Below are positions 17,623 to 25,607 of a DNA stretch of 64,000 nt, in pieces. The translations under genes and the position numbers were made by a program. The notes beneath the pieces were generated by a model. The model saw only the letters and a program-made list of their open reading frames with translations, was not told where the DNA came from and ran no database searches. How positions within the stretch are numbered: the first letter of the stretch is position 1; the number at the start of each line of letters is the position of its first letter. This stretch comes from CADEED01 sp035525785 (lineage in GTDB: Bacteria; Pseudomonadota; Gammaproteobacteria; Steroidobacterales; Steroidobacteraceae), in contig DATLDQ010000043.1 in NCBI GenBank assembly GCA_035525785.1, positions 1-64,000 of the forward strand, given 5' to 3'.

Positions 17623-17672
17623 AAAGGGGACAGATCTATTTTCCTGTGAGGGAAAATAGATCTGTCCCCTTT
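17623..17672. repeat. GGGGACAG palindrome, AT-rich type
   Basis: Perfect 22-base inverted arms (17623-17644 and 17651-17672) flank a 6-base loop TGTGAG. The outer core AAAGGGGACAGAT and inner TATTTTCC match the copy at 256-304 with one or two changes. It lies two bases after the GFA stop, and the right arm is followed by TTTT, so it may also act as a terminator. Confidence 0.87.
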
Positions 17673-17810
17673 TTGGCCGGCCAATTGAGCAAATTCCCTA
17701 TTGTCTCCACGTCCATTCCGACAGCTCGCTTCCGCCGTCCTGCCACGCGCCAACGATCGACTCAGGCGATACTTCGCCCCGGACGCCACTTCTCGGCGCA
17801 GGGACAAGTC

Positions 17811-18083
17811 ATGGGAAATCTCGCCACCGTGAAGCCGCATGAGCAGCGCTTGCTCATCGAGGGCTTCGATCTGGAACGTCAGCTCAAGGTCGCCGAACGG
17901 CGCTACGCGGAAGCGCGCAGCTCCGCCGACAAGGCGCGCGAGGAATGGCGGGCGTTGACAGTGCTCGCGGGCGCGAAAGCCGAGGCGATCAGCGCGGCGC
18001 GAGAGCGATTCGAAGCGGTGGCGGCACGCTGCAATCGTCTGCGTTCGGTGATCGAGGGTCTCGAAGAACGCCTGGACTATTGA
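17811..18083 (+). CDS. Small coiled-coil protein of unknown function
   Basis: This 90-residue protein starts MGNLATVKPHEQRLL and is almost entirely charged helix, for example ERRYAEARSSADKAREEW and RERFEAVAARCNRLRSVIE. It has no membrane segment or signal peptide. I chose ATG 17811 because the frame continues upstream through the palindrome, which is unlikely to be coding. I do not recognise a family. It ends 4 bases before the stop of the convergent exported protein. Confidence 0.6.
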   Translation: MGNLATVKPHEQRLLIEGFDLERQLKVAERRYAEARSSADKAREEWRALTVLAGAKAEAISAARERFEAVAARCNRLRSVIEGLEERLDY

Positions 18084-18087
18084 GCTT

Positions 18088-18912
18088 CTATTGCCTGTGG
18101 CCCGAGGGCGGGGGTACCGCCCCCATCGGATTCGAATTGTTGTCGGGCCGGAACAAACTGGCATCGGGTTCATTGCGCTGGATTTGGCGCAATTTGTACT
18201 TTGTCTCACCCGTGCGCGGATCCTTGTACGTGGCTTCCACCACGACCTGCAGGTCCTTCCCATACCACTGCTCGGCGCTCATCTTCACCGGCTGCTCATT
18301 GCCCATGGCGCCCGCGGGAATGGTGGCTTCGACCCGTCTACCCGTGAGCGTCTGGCCATCGACCTCGCGCTCGCCCAGCTTCACGGGCGGCGACACCTTC
18401 AATGGCAAACCGGCCGGACGCGGCGGCCCGACGGTGATGTCGGGCTCATTGGCCGCGCGGCAGGGCGCGATCGCAATGGTGACCACCTGGCCATCGGGCC
18501 GCAGCATGTAGCGCTCGCGCGCCGCGGGATCGTCGATGACGGTGAGCTTCGAGTTGATCTCCACCGGCGTCGGCCCGCCGATGGAGGTGAGCTCGAACTC
18601 CGAGCGCGTACGGCCATCGCTGTCGCGCCATACGCGCACGGTGTTCTGGCGCACCACGCGGCTGCCATCGGCGGTGGTGGTGGTGGTCTGGCTCGTGCCC
18701 ATGGCCGAGTACGGCGCGCCGGTGACCAGGCGCACGTTGTCAGGGGCGGTGCGCGGGTTCGTGGGAGCGGGCGGACACACGGGGATCGCCGTTTCCTGGC
18801 CGAACGACGGCGCAGCCCAGGCCATGAGCAGCGCCGCGTTCAATGCCACGGCCGATGCGCCGCCAGTGCGCTTGCGAAGTACTCCCTTACTGAAATTGTA
18901 ACGTGACGCCAT
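18088..18912 (-). CDS. Exported protein of unknown function, last gene of ECF sigma unit
   Basis: This 274-residue protein has an N-terminal signal segment (SAVALNAALLMAWAAPSFGQ, residues 20-39) and no other membrane helix. The mature part is beta-rich, with repeated TTTTTADGSRVVRQNTVRVW-like strands and a proline-rich end. Its start overlaps the end of the upstream membrane protein gene by 26 bases, so it belongs to the sigma-factor operon and may be its envelope effector or sensor. No family recognised. Confidence 0.7.
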   Translation of the reverse strand: MASRYNFSKGVLRKRTGGASAVALNAALLMAWAAPSFGQETAIPVCPPAPTNPRTAPDNVRLVTGAPYSAMGTSQTTTTTADGSRVVRQNTVRVWRDSDGRTRSEFELTSIGGPTPVEINSKLTVIDDPAARERYMLRPDGQVVTIAIAPCRAANEPDITVGPPRPAGLPLKVSPPVKLGEREVDGQTLTGRRVEATIPAGAMGNEQPVKMSAEQWYGKDLQVVVEATYKDPRTGETKYKLRQIQRNEPDASLFRPDNNSNPMGAVPPPSGHRQ

Positions 18913-19456
18913 CTTTGTTAGTCCGCTGATGGGCGGCGCTCTCCGCCGGGACGATGCGCTCGATGCGCACCGTGCCGTCGTTGGACACCACCACGTCGAT
19001 CCAATATCGCTTGCCCATGCTCTTGGAATTGGGCTTCACGGCCACCAGGGTCCCTTGCGGGGAGTATTCCGCTGGAATGGTGAGTGCCACGGAATCGCTG
19101 GGCCACATGCCGAGATCCTCGGGCGCCCACCGCACCTGCTGCGCAGCCTCGCGCGCCAGGGAGTTGACCGCGGCCACGTTGCTCGACCGCTCGAGTCGCA
19201 TGCCGATGATGATGCCGGAACTGATGGCCAGCACCGCGAGACTTGCCGCCGCGGCCCAGGCAAATGGGCGCCGCCAGTGGCGCGCGGCGCGCGGCGCAGC
19301 TTCGCGCCGGAACATACCGGGCCGAATGATTTCGGGCGGAGCTGCGACCAAGTGACCGATTCGCGCATCCAGGGAATCACTGGGCGTGATCTGCCCGAGG
19401 TCGCGCGCATATTTTTTCATCAACCTCGCGACGCCGGAATGCAGCTCTGCGGTCAT
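18887..19456 (-). CDS. Single-pass membrane protein, putative anti-sigma factor
   Basis: The protein has 189 residues. A cytoplasmic helical region (residues 1-63) is followed by one membrane helix (FAWAAAASLAVLAISSGIIIG, about 65-85) and a periplasmic domain. Its start overlaps the stop of the sigma-factor gene by 4 bases, the usual place for an anti-sigma factor. I see no zinc-binding HxxxCxxC motif, so if it does hold the sigma factor it is not of the ZAS type. The role is inferred from position and topology. Confidence 0.62.
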   Translation of the reverse strand: MTAELHSGVARLMKKYARDLGQITPSDSLDARIGHLVAAPPEIIRPGMFRREAAPRAARHWRRPFAWAAAASLAVLAISSGIIIGMRLERSSNVAAVNSLAREAAQQVRWAPEDLGMWPSDSVALTIPAEYSPQGTLVAVKPNSKSMGKRYWIDVVVSNDGTVRIERIVPAESAAHQRTNKDGVTLQFQ

Positions 19457-20052
19457 GACAGACCTCTTTGCGCCATCGGCAGTCGATCATCGACGATCGC
19501 CTCCATCGACACCAGCCGTATCGTCAGCAACGCGCGCGCGCGGTGCAGTCGCGAACGCACCGTGCCGACGGGCACCTGGAGGATGTTCGCCACGGCGGCA
19601 TACGGGAGTTCTTCGAGATCACAAAGCGCGATGATCTCGCGATGCTGCAGTGGCAGCTCGAGCATCGCCCTGCGGAACGCGGCCGTTTCTTCCGAACGCG
19701 CGATTTCATCGGCCGGGTTCTGCGTCGGCGCCTGGGGCTCGGCGCCATCGTCCCCGGTGTCGAGCGCGACCCAGCGCTTTTGCTGCCGGTAGTAGCGGCT
19801 CACACGGTGGCGCAGCACCCCGCATAGATAGCCGTACACCGACCCGAGCGCCGGATCGAAGCAGAAAGGCTCGCGCAGCAACGCGACGAAGGTGTCATGC
19901 ACCAGGTCTTCGGCTGCCTGTCTCGAGCGGCACATCGCGGCGGAGAAACGCAGCAGAGCGCGGCCATGCTTCTCGTACAGCGGCCGCAGCGCGGTGGCAT
20001 CGCCCGCGGCGAGCTGTGCCATGTAGTGGGTATCGTCGCCGTTCTCGTGCAT
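19453..20052 (-). CDS. ECF-type RNA polymerase sigma factor
   Basis: This 199-residue sigma-70 family protein has region 2 (LYEKHGRALLRFSAAMCR ... AEDLVHDTFVALLREP) near residues 24-65. Region 4 (LPLQHREIIALCDLEELPY then VPVGTVRSRLHRARALL) lies near 133-175. I chose ATG 20052 (MHENGDDTHYMAQ); an in-frame ATG at 20025 is possible. It would direct RNA polymerase to a small stress or envelope regulon. The adjacent downstream membrane protein is its likely partner, and a response regulator gene lies 76 bases upstream on the same strand. Confidence 0.9.
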   Translation of the reverse strand: MHENGDDTHYMAQLAAGDATALRPLYEKHGRALLRFSAAMCRSRQAAEDLVHDTFVALLREPFCFDPALGSVYGYLCGVLRHRVSRYYRQQKRWVALDTGDDGAEPQAPTQNPADEIARSEETAAFRRAMLELPLQHREIIALCDLEELPYAAVANILQVPVGTVRSRLHRARALLTIRLVSMEAIVDDRLPMAQRGLS

Positions 20053-20128
20053 CTGAACCCGGGTCGTTGTCGTTCTTCGGGCGCCAACGTTTGGATGGCG
20101 TTCGCGCCAAAAGTTCCTGACGACCAGG

Positions 20129-20848
20129 TCAGGTTCGTTCGACGAGTACGCCAATGACATAACCTTCACCGTGGACTGTCTTGATGATGCGCGGGCCTCG
20201 CGCATCGTCGCGGAGGACCTGCCGAAGCCGGCTGATGCGCACGTCGATGCTCCGGTCGAAGGGGCCGGCATCGCGGCCGCGCGCGAGCTCGATGAGCTTC
20301 GGGCGCGAGACCACGCGGTTGCCATGCGCGAGCAGAGAAGAGAGCACGCGGAACTCGGCATTGCGCAGCACCGCGGGCTTTCCCTCGGGATCCGAAAGCT
20401 CGCGCGCGACGATGTCGAGTTGCCAGCCGCCGAACCTGAAGAGACGCGCGCGCGCGGCAGGGGCGGTGCCGGCGGCGCCGCTCGCGCGGCGCAGGATATT
20501 ACGGATTCGCGCCTTCAGCTCGCGCGGGTTCACGGGCTTGGTCAGGTAATCGTCGGCGCCCATTTCGAGGCCGACGATGCGGTCCACCGCATCGTCGCGG
20601 CGCGCGAGAATGATGAACGGCAGCTCAGTGCCCGCCCTGAAGGCGCGCGCGATGCGCGCACCACTTTCTTCGCCGAGCTGCAGGTCGATCACCACGAGAT
20701 CGATACGAGCGCGCTCGAGAGCTCTTTGCATGGCGAGGGGGCTGGTCGCCGTGGTCACCCGGTAGCCGTCGTGCTCCAGGTGCGCCGCGAGCGCGGCGCG
20801 CGCTTCGCGGTCTTCGTCGACGATGAGTATGTGTTTGCTGCTGGGCAT
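20129..20848 (-). CDS. OmpR-family response regulator
   Basis: The protein has 239 residues. An N-terminal receiver domain shows the acidic pair in VDEDRE, the phosphoacceptor aspartate in LVVIDLQLGEE and the conserved lysine in LTKPVNP. A C-terminal winged helix contains RNAEFRVLSSLLAHGNRVV and DVRISRLRQVL. I placed the start at the ATG giving MPSSKHILIVDED, normal for the family; earlier in-frame ATGs exist (20857, 20863, 20917). No histidine kinase is adjacent. It is divergent from the Omp85 gene and upstream of the sigma-factor gene on the same strand. Confidence 0.88.
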   Translation of the reverse strand: MPSSKHILIVDEDREARAALAAHLEHDGYRVTTATSPLAMQRALERARIDLVVIDLQLGEESGARIARAFRAGTELPFIILARRDDAVDRIVGLEMGADDYLTKPVNPRELKARIRNILRRASGAAGTAPAARARLFRFGGWQLDIVARELSDPEGKPAVLRNAEFRVLSSLLAHGNRVVSRPKLIELARGRDAGPFDRSIDVRISRLRQVLRDDARGPRIIKTVHGEGYVIGVLVERT

Positions 20849-20997
20849 CCGGGCCATGGACATCGGACTCACGAGGGCGTTCAGCATCATTGCCACCAGC
20901 GGGGCAAAAGGTTCCATCGACGAATTCCGTAACCTTTCGCAACACTCGGAAACAATTTCCGACGAACCGCAATGCGCGTTGCGGGTCGTATTGCGCA

Positions 20998-23427
20998 ATG
21001 AAAACGCCCGGTCGTCGCGCCCTCTGGTCCCTCCTGCTGATAGTTAGTGTGCCCGCCGTGGCCCAGGAACCTGCGTATACCAGCGGCGAGGCATCCCGGG
21101 AATTCACCGTTACCGGCATCCGGGTCGAAGGCCTGCAACGCATCACCGAAGGCACCGTGTTCAACCAGCTGCCGGTGAACATCGGCGACGTCGTCACGCC
21201 ACGGCGCCTGCGCGAGGCACTGCGCGCGCTCAACGACACAGGCTTCTTCAGTGACGTCGAGTTGCGTCGTGAAGACCCGGGCGTGCTCATCGTGGTGGTG
21301 CAGGAGCGTCCGTCCATCCGCGATTTCAAGGTGACGGGGAACAAGGAGGTGAAGAGCGAAGACCTGGTGAAGTCGCTGCGCAACGTGGGCCTCGCCAGCG
21401 GGAAGATATTGAACCGCTCGACGCTCGAGGACGCGCGCCAATTCCTGCTGGAGCAATATTTCTCGCGGGGCCGCTACGGCGTACAGGTGGACGCCAGGGT
21501 CGAGGAGGCCGCCGGCAACCTCGTCGACGTGCATCTCGACATCGACGAGGGAAAACGCGCGCGCATCCGGCAGATCAGCATCGTCGGCAACCATAAATTC
21601 CCGCAGAAGCAGTTGCTCGACGCGCTGGAGCTGCACTCCAGCAACCTGCTGTCTTTCTACCGTCAGGATGACCGTTACTCGCGTCAGTCGATGGAAGGGG
21701 ATCTCGAGAAGATCCGTTCCTACTACATGGATCGCGGCTACGCCGACTTCGAGATCACCTCGACGCAGGTGTCGCTTGCACCCGAGAAGGATGATCTCTT
21801 CATCACCATCAACCTGCACGAGGGCGAGACCTGGAAGCTCGGCGCGGTGAAGCTCGCCGGACGCTTCGTGGTGCCCGAGGCCATCCTTCGCCAGTACGTC
21901 ATCGTGCAGCCGGGCGATCAGTACTCGCAGCGGCTGATCTCGGCCACCGAGAAGGCGCTCACCGACCGGCTCAGCGAAGCGGGCTATGCCTTCGCCGATA
22001 TCGCCGTGGTGCCGACGGCCGACAGCGACAAGCACGAAATGGCACTCACTTTCATGATCGAGCCGAATGCCCGCGCCTACGTACGGCGCATCGAGTTCTC
22101 CGGCGTGCAGAAGACCAACGACGAGGTGCTCCGCCGTGAAATGCGGCAGTTCGAGGGCGCGGTGCTGTCCAACAACGCGCTGACCCGTTCAGAGGAGCGC
22201 CTGCAGCGGTTGCCTTACATCAAGTCAGTCGAGAGCGAGACCAAGCGCGTGCCGGGCTCGGCGGATCTCGTCGATGTCGAATTCAAGGTGGAGGAGGGGC
22301 CGTCTTCCCAACTCGGCGGCGGCATCGGCTACTCCGAACGCCAGTCGTTCCTGCTGAACGGCAGTTTCGTCGACAGCAATCTGTTCGGCACCGGCGACCG
22401 CTTCGCGCTCGAGCTCAATGGCGGCAAGTACAGCCGGGTGTTCAGCATTCAGCACACGGATCCGTTCTTCACGGTGGATGGCATCTCGCGTTCGCTGAGT
22501 GCGTCATACGTCGAGCGCGAGCGACTCACTTCGTCGTTCTCGGCGTTCACCACCAAGACGTACTCGACGGGTTTCAGCCTGGGCTACCCCGTTTCAGAGG
22601 ATCAGTACCTTAGCCTCGGCCTCAACTACAGCCACGAGGATCTCGCCACGGTGCGCAGCAGCTCCTCGCAGCTGCGCGAGTGGGTGCGCAACAACGGCGA
22701 CTACTATTTCCGGCGCGTCGGCAGCGATCCCATTCTCGGCACCATCATCGACTCGGTGGAGCTCACGGGTGGCTGGCTCTGGGAAAGCCGCAACCGCACG
22801 CTGTTCCCGACCAGCGGCGGTCAGCACCGCCTGACCTTCGGCATCACTCCGCCCGGCAGCGCCGTGGAATACGCGACGGTCAATTTCCGTTCTCAACAAT
22901 TGTTCCACATCCCCGGCTGGGATTTTCTCGACAACTTTCCGATCCAGGTCACCACGAACATCGGGTGGACCACGGCGCTGGGCGACACCACGGCCACGCC
23001 GCCGCACCGGCACATCTTCATGGGCGGCAGCGACTCGGTGCGCGGCTTCCGCGACGGTTCGCTGGGTCCGCGCGACTCGCTGGGCAACCCGTACGGGGGC
23101 GATGCGGGGTTCTCCACGCAGTTCGATCTCGTGATGCCGCTGCCGCAGAAATTCCAGACCTCGGCGCGGCTCAGCCTGTTCTTCGACGCCGGGCAGTCTT
23201 ACTACCTGGGAGACACGCAGTTCCGCAATCCGCGCGGCGACCGCACCGACTACAAATTCGACCTCGGTGAGGTGCGCACATCGGTGGGCGCCGCCGTGCA
23301 ATGGCTGTCGCCCATGGGGTTGTTCCGGTTCTCGTATGCGGTGCCGCTGCAGTTCCAGGATTCCACGCGGCGCCGATTCGGCGACGAGATCGAGCAGTTC
23401 CAGTTTTCGGTGGGCACGGCATTTTGA
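20998..23427 (+). CDS. Omp85 outer-membrane assembly protein, BamA-like
   Basis: The 809-residue precursor has a signal peptide (MKTPGRRALWSLLLIVSVPAVAQ), five POTRA-sized repeats (about residues 35-415) and a C-terminal 16-strand barrel domain. The barrel carries the lid-loop signature VRGF near residue 681 and ends in phenylalanine (VGTAF). The length equals E. coli BamA (810), which inserts beta-barrel proteins into the outer membrane. The usual bamA neighbours (rseP, skp, lpxD) are absent, so this may be a second Omp85 protein rather than the housekeeping copy. A lipoprotein gene follows 38 bases downstream. Confidence 0.88.
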   Translation: MKTPGRRALWSLLLIVSVPAVAQEPAYTSGEASREFTVTGIRVEGLQRITEGTVFNQLPVNIGDVVTPRRLREALRALNDTGFFSDVELRREDPGVLIVVVQERPSIRDFKVTGNKEVKSEDLVKSLRNVGLASGKILNRSTLEDARQFLLEQYFSRGRYGVQVDARVEEAAGNLVDVHLDIDEGKRARIRQISIVGNHKFPQKQLLDALELHSSNLLSFYRQDDRYSRQSMEGDLEKIRSYYMDRGYADFEITSTQVSLAPEKDDLFITINLHEGETWKLGAVKLAGRFVVPEAILRQYVIVQPGDQYSQRLISATEKALTDRLSEAGYAFADIAVVPTADSDKHEMALTFMIEPNARAYVRRIEFSGVQKTNDEVLRREMRQFEGAVLSNNALTRSEERLQRLPYIKSVESETKRVPGSADLVDVEFKVEEGPSSQLGGGIGYSERQSFLLNGSFVDSNLFGTGDRFALELNGGKYSRVFSIQHTDPFFTVDGISRSLSASYVERERLTSSFSAFTTKTYSTGFSLGYPVSEDQYLSLGLNYSHEDLATVRSSSSQLREWVRNNGDYYFRRVGSDPILGTIIDSVELTGGWLWESRNRTLFPTSGGQHRLTFGITPPGSAVEYATVNFRSQQLFHIPGWDFLDNFPIQVTTNIGWTTALGDTTATPPHRHIFMGGSDSVRGFRDGSLGPRDSLGNPYGGDAGFSTQFDLVMPLPQKFQTSARLSLFFDAGQSYYLGDTQFRNPRGDRTDYKFDLGEVRTSVGAAVQWLSPMGLFRFSYAVPLQFQDSTRRRFGDEIEQFQFSVGTAF

Positions 23428-23465
23428 AGCCCGCCCGGAGACGCCCTTCAGTTGGAGATTCATGC

Positions 23466-24776
23466 ATGAAGTTCTTGAATGGTTCGATCCGTACGGGCCT
23501 GTTGCTGGTCGCGGCAGTGCTCGCGTCCTGTGGTGGCGGCGGCGAGGAGAACGGTGACGATCCGAAGATCCGTTTGCTGAATCTCAGTGCCGGCTATTCG
23601 TCGCTGGACATGATGACCAACCTCGATTCGGACGACGATGACGAGGACGAGGAGCAGATCGAGAACGTCGCGCTCGACGCGGTGAGCGAGTACGTCACGC
23701 TGGATCCCGACGACTACACCATCAAGCTCAGCCGCTCGGGGTCGGGCACCGTGCTGCGTTCGTTCACGGGCGAGGAGCTGGTGGAAGACACCGTGAACAC
23801 CTACGTCGCCTTCGGCGAAGTTGGCCAGTTCGGTGCGCTGCGCATCGACGAGTCGCTGGATGACGCCGACGCCGGCGAACACAAGCTGCAAGTCGCCAAT
23901 GTCTCCACGGCGGGCTCGCTCGACATCTATCTGACGGAGGCGGATACCGACCTTGATGACACGACGCCGGTGCTCTCGGGGGCGTCGGCGGCGATGTCTT
24001 CGCTCACCGTGGACAGCGGCACGTACCGACTGCGCGCGACCGCGCCGGGCGACACCGATGACGTGCGCCTCGACGTGCCGAACTTCGCGCTGAGCGACGA
24101 GGGCGTGAGTACGCTGATCCTCACGGCCACCCAGGGCGGCATGCTGGCCAATGGCGTCTATCTTCCGCAGCAGGGCCAGCCGACCAAGCTGAACAACACC
24201 AGGGCGCGCGTACGCACCGCGGTGGCGTTGGCAAACGGCGCGGCCGCCACGGTGCAGATCGACGGACGCACGGTGTTGACGTCCGCGACCGCGGGCGTGA
24301 TCTCGAGCCGCTACTCGATCTTCGATTCGGGCTCACGCCCTGTCAGGCTCACCGTGAACGGCGCGGTGGTGACGGTTCCCGACATCCCGCTGACGGCCGG
24401 CGCCGACTACACACTCATGATCTGGAGCAACGGCGCCGGCCCGCAGACCAGTCTCATCGAGGATGACAATCGGCTACCGGAAGGCGGTTCGGGCCTGACC
24501 AAGATCCGTGTGCTCAACGGCATGTCCACGCTCGCCTCACCGATCACGTTGTCGGTCGACTTCTCGCCGGTCATCGAGGGCACGCTCACGGGGCAGGTAT
24601 CGGATCCGGAGGAGGTGACCGCCGGGACCGATCGCCAGTTCGACATCACCAATACGTCCACCGCCGCGCTGGTGCTGACGCGGACATCGATCACCTTGCA
24701 AGGGAATTCCGTGTACACCTACTTCATGACCGACAACGGCGCGACGCCGGTCGGCGTACTGCGCCGGGACCGTTGA
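23466..24776 (+). CDS. DUF4397-like lipoprotein with acidic stretch
   Basis: This 436-residue lipoprotein has a clear lipobox in LLLVAAVLASCGGGG (lipidated Cys near residue 22). An acidic run DSDDDDEDEEQ follows near residues 53-63. The rest is beta-rich with repeated units (KIRLLNLSAGYSSLD, HKLQVANVSTAGSLDIYL, KIRVLNGMSTLASPITLSV), each resembling the DUF4397 Ig-like module. GGAG precedes ATG 23466. The position just after the BamA-like gene suggests the two act together at the outer membrane, which is inference only. The RAYT element starts two bases after its stop. Confidence 0.78.
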   Translation: MKFLNGSIRTGLLLVAAVLASCGGGGEENGDDPKIRLLNLSAGYSSLDMMTNLDSDDDDEDEEQIENVALDAVSEYVTLDPDDYTIKLSRSGSGTVLRSFTGEELVEDTVNTYVAFGEVGQFGALRIDESLDDADAGEHKLQVANVSTAGSLDIYLTEADTDLDDTTPVLSGASAAMSSLTVDSGTYRLRATAPGDTDDVRLDVPNFALSDEGVSTLILTATQGGMLANGVYLPQQGQPTKLNNTRARVRTAVALANGAAATVQIDGRTVLTSATAGVISSRYSIFDSGSRPVRLTVNGAVVTVPDIPLTAGADYTLMIWSNGAGPQTSLIEDDNRLPEGGSGLTKIRVLNGMSTLASPITLSVDFSPVIEGTLTGQVSDPEEVTAGTDRQFDITNTSTAALVLTRTSITLQGNSVYTYFMTDNGATPVGVLRRDR

Positions 24777-24778
24777 TG

Positions 24779-24823
24779 CTTAATGGGGACATTCCTCATT
24801 TGCTAGCAAATGGGGACAGGGCT
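24779..24823 (+). repeat. Left 45-bp inverted end of RAYT unit
   Basis: It begins CTTAATGGGGACATTCCTC, contains the 14-base palindrome ATTTGCTAGCAAAT and ends GGGGACAGGGCT. It is the exact reverse complement of 25563-25607. Confidence 0.92.
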
Positions 24824-24906
24824 CGACGCCAGGCCCGTCGCGTTTCACTGCGGTCAGCGCAGATTCGTGGCGGGCCTCATGCCCGCGGCAGGCGTAATTT
24901 CCCTGC

Positions 24907-25590
24907 ATGCCAAGGACTGCCCGCGCCATCGTTGCAAACTACTGCTACCACGTCATCAACCGAGGCAACAAGAAAGCAACCGTATTCCACGAGCGCGCGG
25001 ACTACGAACAATTCCTCGCGCTCGTGGCCCGCGCACAGAAGCGATTGAACCTGCCGTTGATTTCAGCTTGCCTCATGCCCAATCACATCCATCTGGTAGT
25101 CAGGCCGTGCCATGCCGACGACCTTGCTCGCTGGACACATTGGACATTTACCACGCATGTCCGCTGGCACCACGCCAAATACGGCACCATCGGCAGGGTA
25201 TGGCAAGGCCGCTTCAAGGCTTTCGCCTCCCAAAGCGATCACCATCTGCTCACGGTGATGCGCTACGTCGAGCGCAACGCGTTACGCGCGAAGCTCGTGG
25301 AACGCGCGGAGGATTGGGAATGGGGCAGTCTGGCGTGGCGCCGCGCCCAGCTTCCTCCCGTGGCACTGGCGGAATCGCCGGCGCCACTCCCGTCCTATTG
25401 GCGCCATTTGGTCAATGAACCCCAAACCGCGGCGGAACTGGCAGAGCTCCGCGCGTGTGTCAACCGCCAGCGACCTTTCGGCGACGAGGAGTGGGTAAGG
25501 CAGCATGTAACCAGCTTCGGACTCGAGCAGTCTATTCGTCGCGTGGGTCGGCCAAGCAGATCAGCCCTGTCCCCATTTGCTAGCAAATGA
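24907..25590 (+). CDS. REP-associated tyrosine transposase (RAYT, Y1_Tnp domain)
   Basis: This 227-residue HUH-family nuclease has the motifs YHVINRGNKKATVF near the N-terminus, LISACLMPNHIHLVV with the HxH metal-binding pair (about residues 53-67), and VERNALRAKLVERAEDWEWGS containing the typical RAYT tail signature. The catalytic tyrosine is probably the one in MRYVERNA. RAYTs cut single-stranded palindromes and spread REP sequences. The start MPRTARAIVANYCYHV is standard. The last codons (SPFASK and stop) lie inside the right inverted end. Unlike IS200/IS605 there is no tnpB. Confidence 0.93.
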   Translation: MPRTARAIVANYCYHVINRGNKKATVFHERADYEQFLALVARAQKRLNLPLISACLMPNHIHLVVRPCHADDLARWTHWTFTTHVRWHHAKYGTIGRVWQGRFKAFASQSDHHLLTVMRYVERNALRAKLVERAEDWEWGSLAWRRAQLPPVALAESPAPLPSYWRHLVNEPQTAAELAELRACVNRQRPFGDEEWVRQHVTSFGLEQSIRRVGRPSRSALSPFASK

Positions 25591-25607
25591 GGAATGTCCC
25601 CATTAAG
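25563..25607 (-). repeat. Right 45-bp inverted end of RAYT unit
   Basis: This is the exact reverse complement of 24779-24823. It encodes the last residues and stop codon of RAYT on the plus strand, and on the minus strand it supplies the TAA stop of the hybrid kinase (TAATGGGGAC). Confidence 0.92.

Larger units (their letters stand above)
24779..25607 (+). mobile_element. RAYT element with 45-bp perfect inverted ends (REP-transposase unit)
   Basis: A REP-associated tyrosine transposase gene is bracketed by two 45-base sequences (24779-24823 and 25563-25607) that are exact reverse complements. Each contains the inner palindrome ATTTGCTAGCAAAT next to GGGGACAG. A solo copy of most of this sequence lies at 34732-34775 and a decayed one at 160-193. 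The unit sits in the convergent gap between the lipoprotein gene and the hybrid kinase gene, and its right end contains the stop codons of both RAYT and the kinase. It appears to be an intact, recently active unit. Confidence 0.85.

Noticed and set aside
24907..25590. IS200/IS605 insertion sequence
   Set aside because: There is no tnpB, and the protein has the longer RAYT-type C-terminal part and flanking REP-like repeats.
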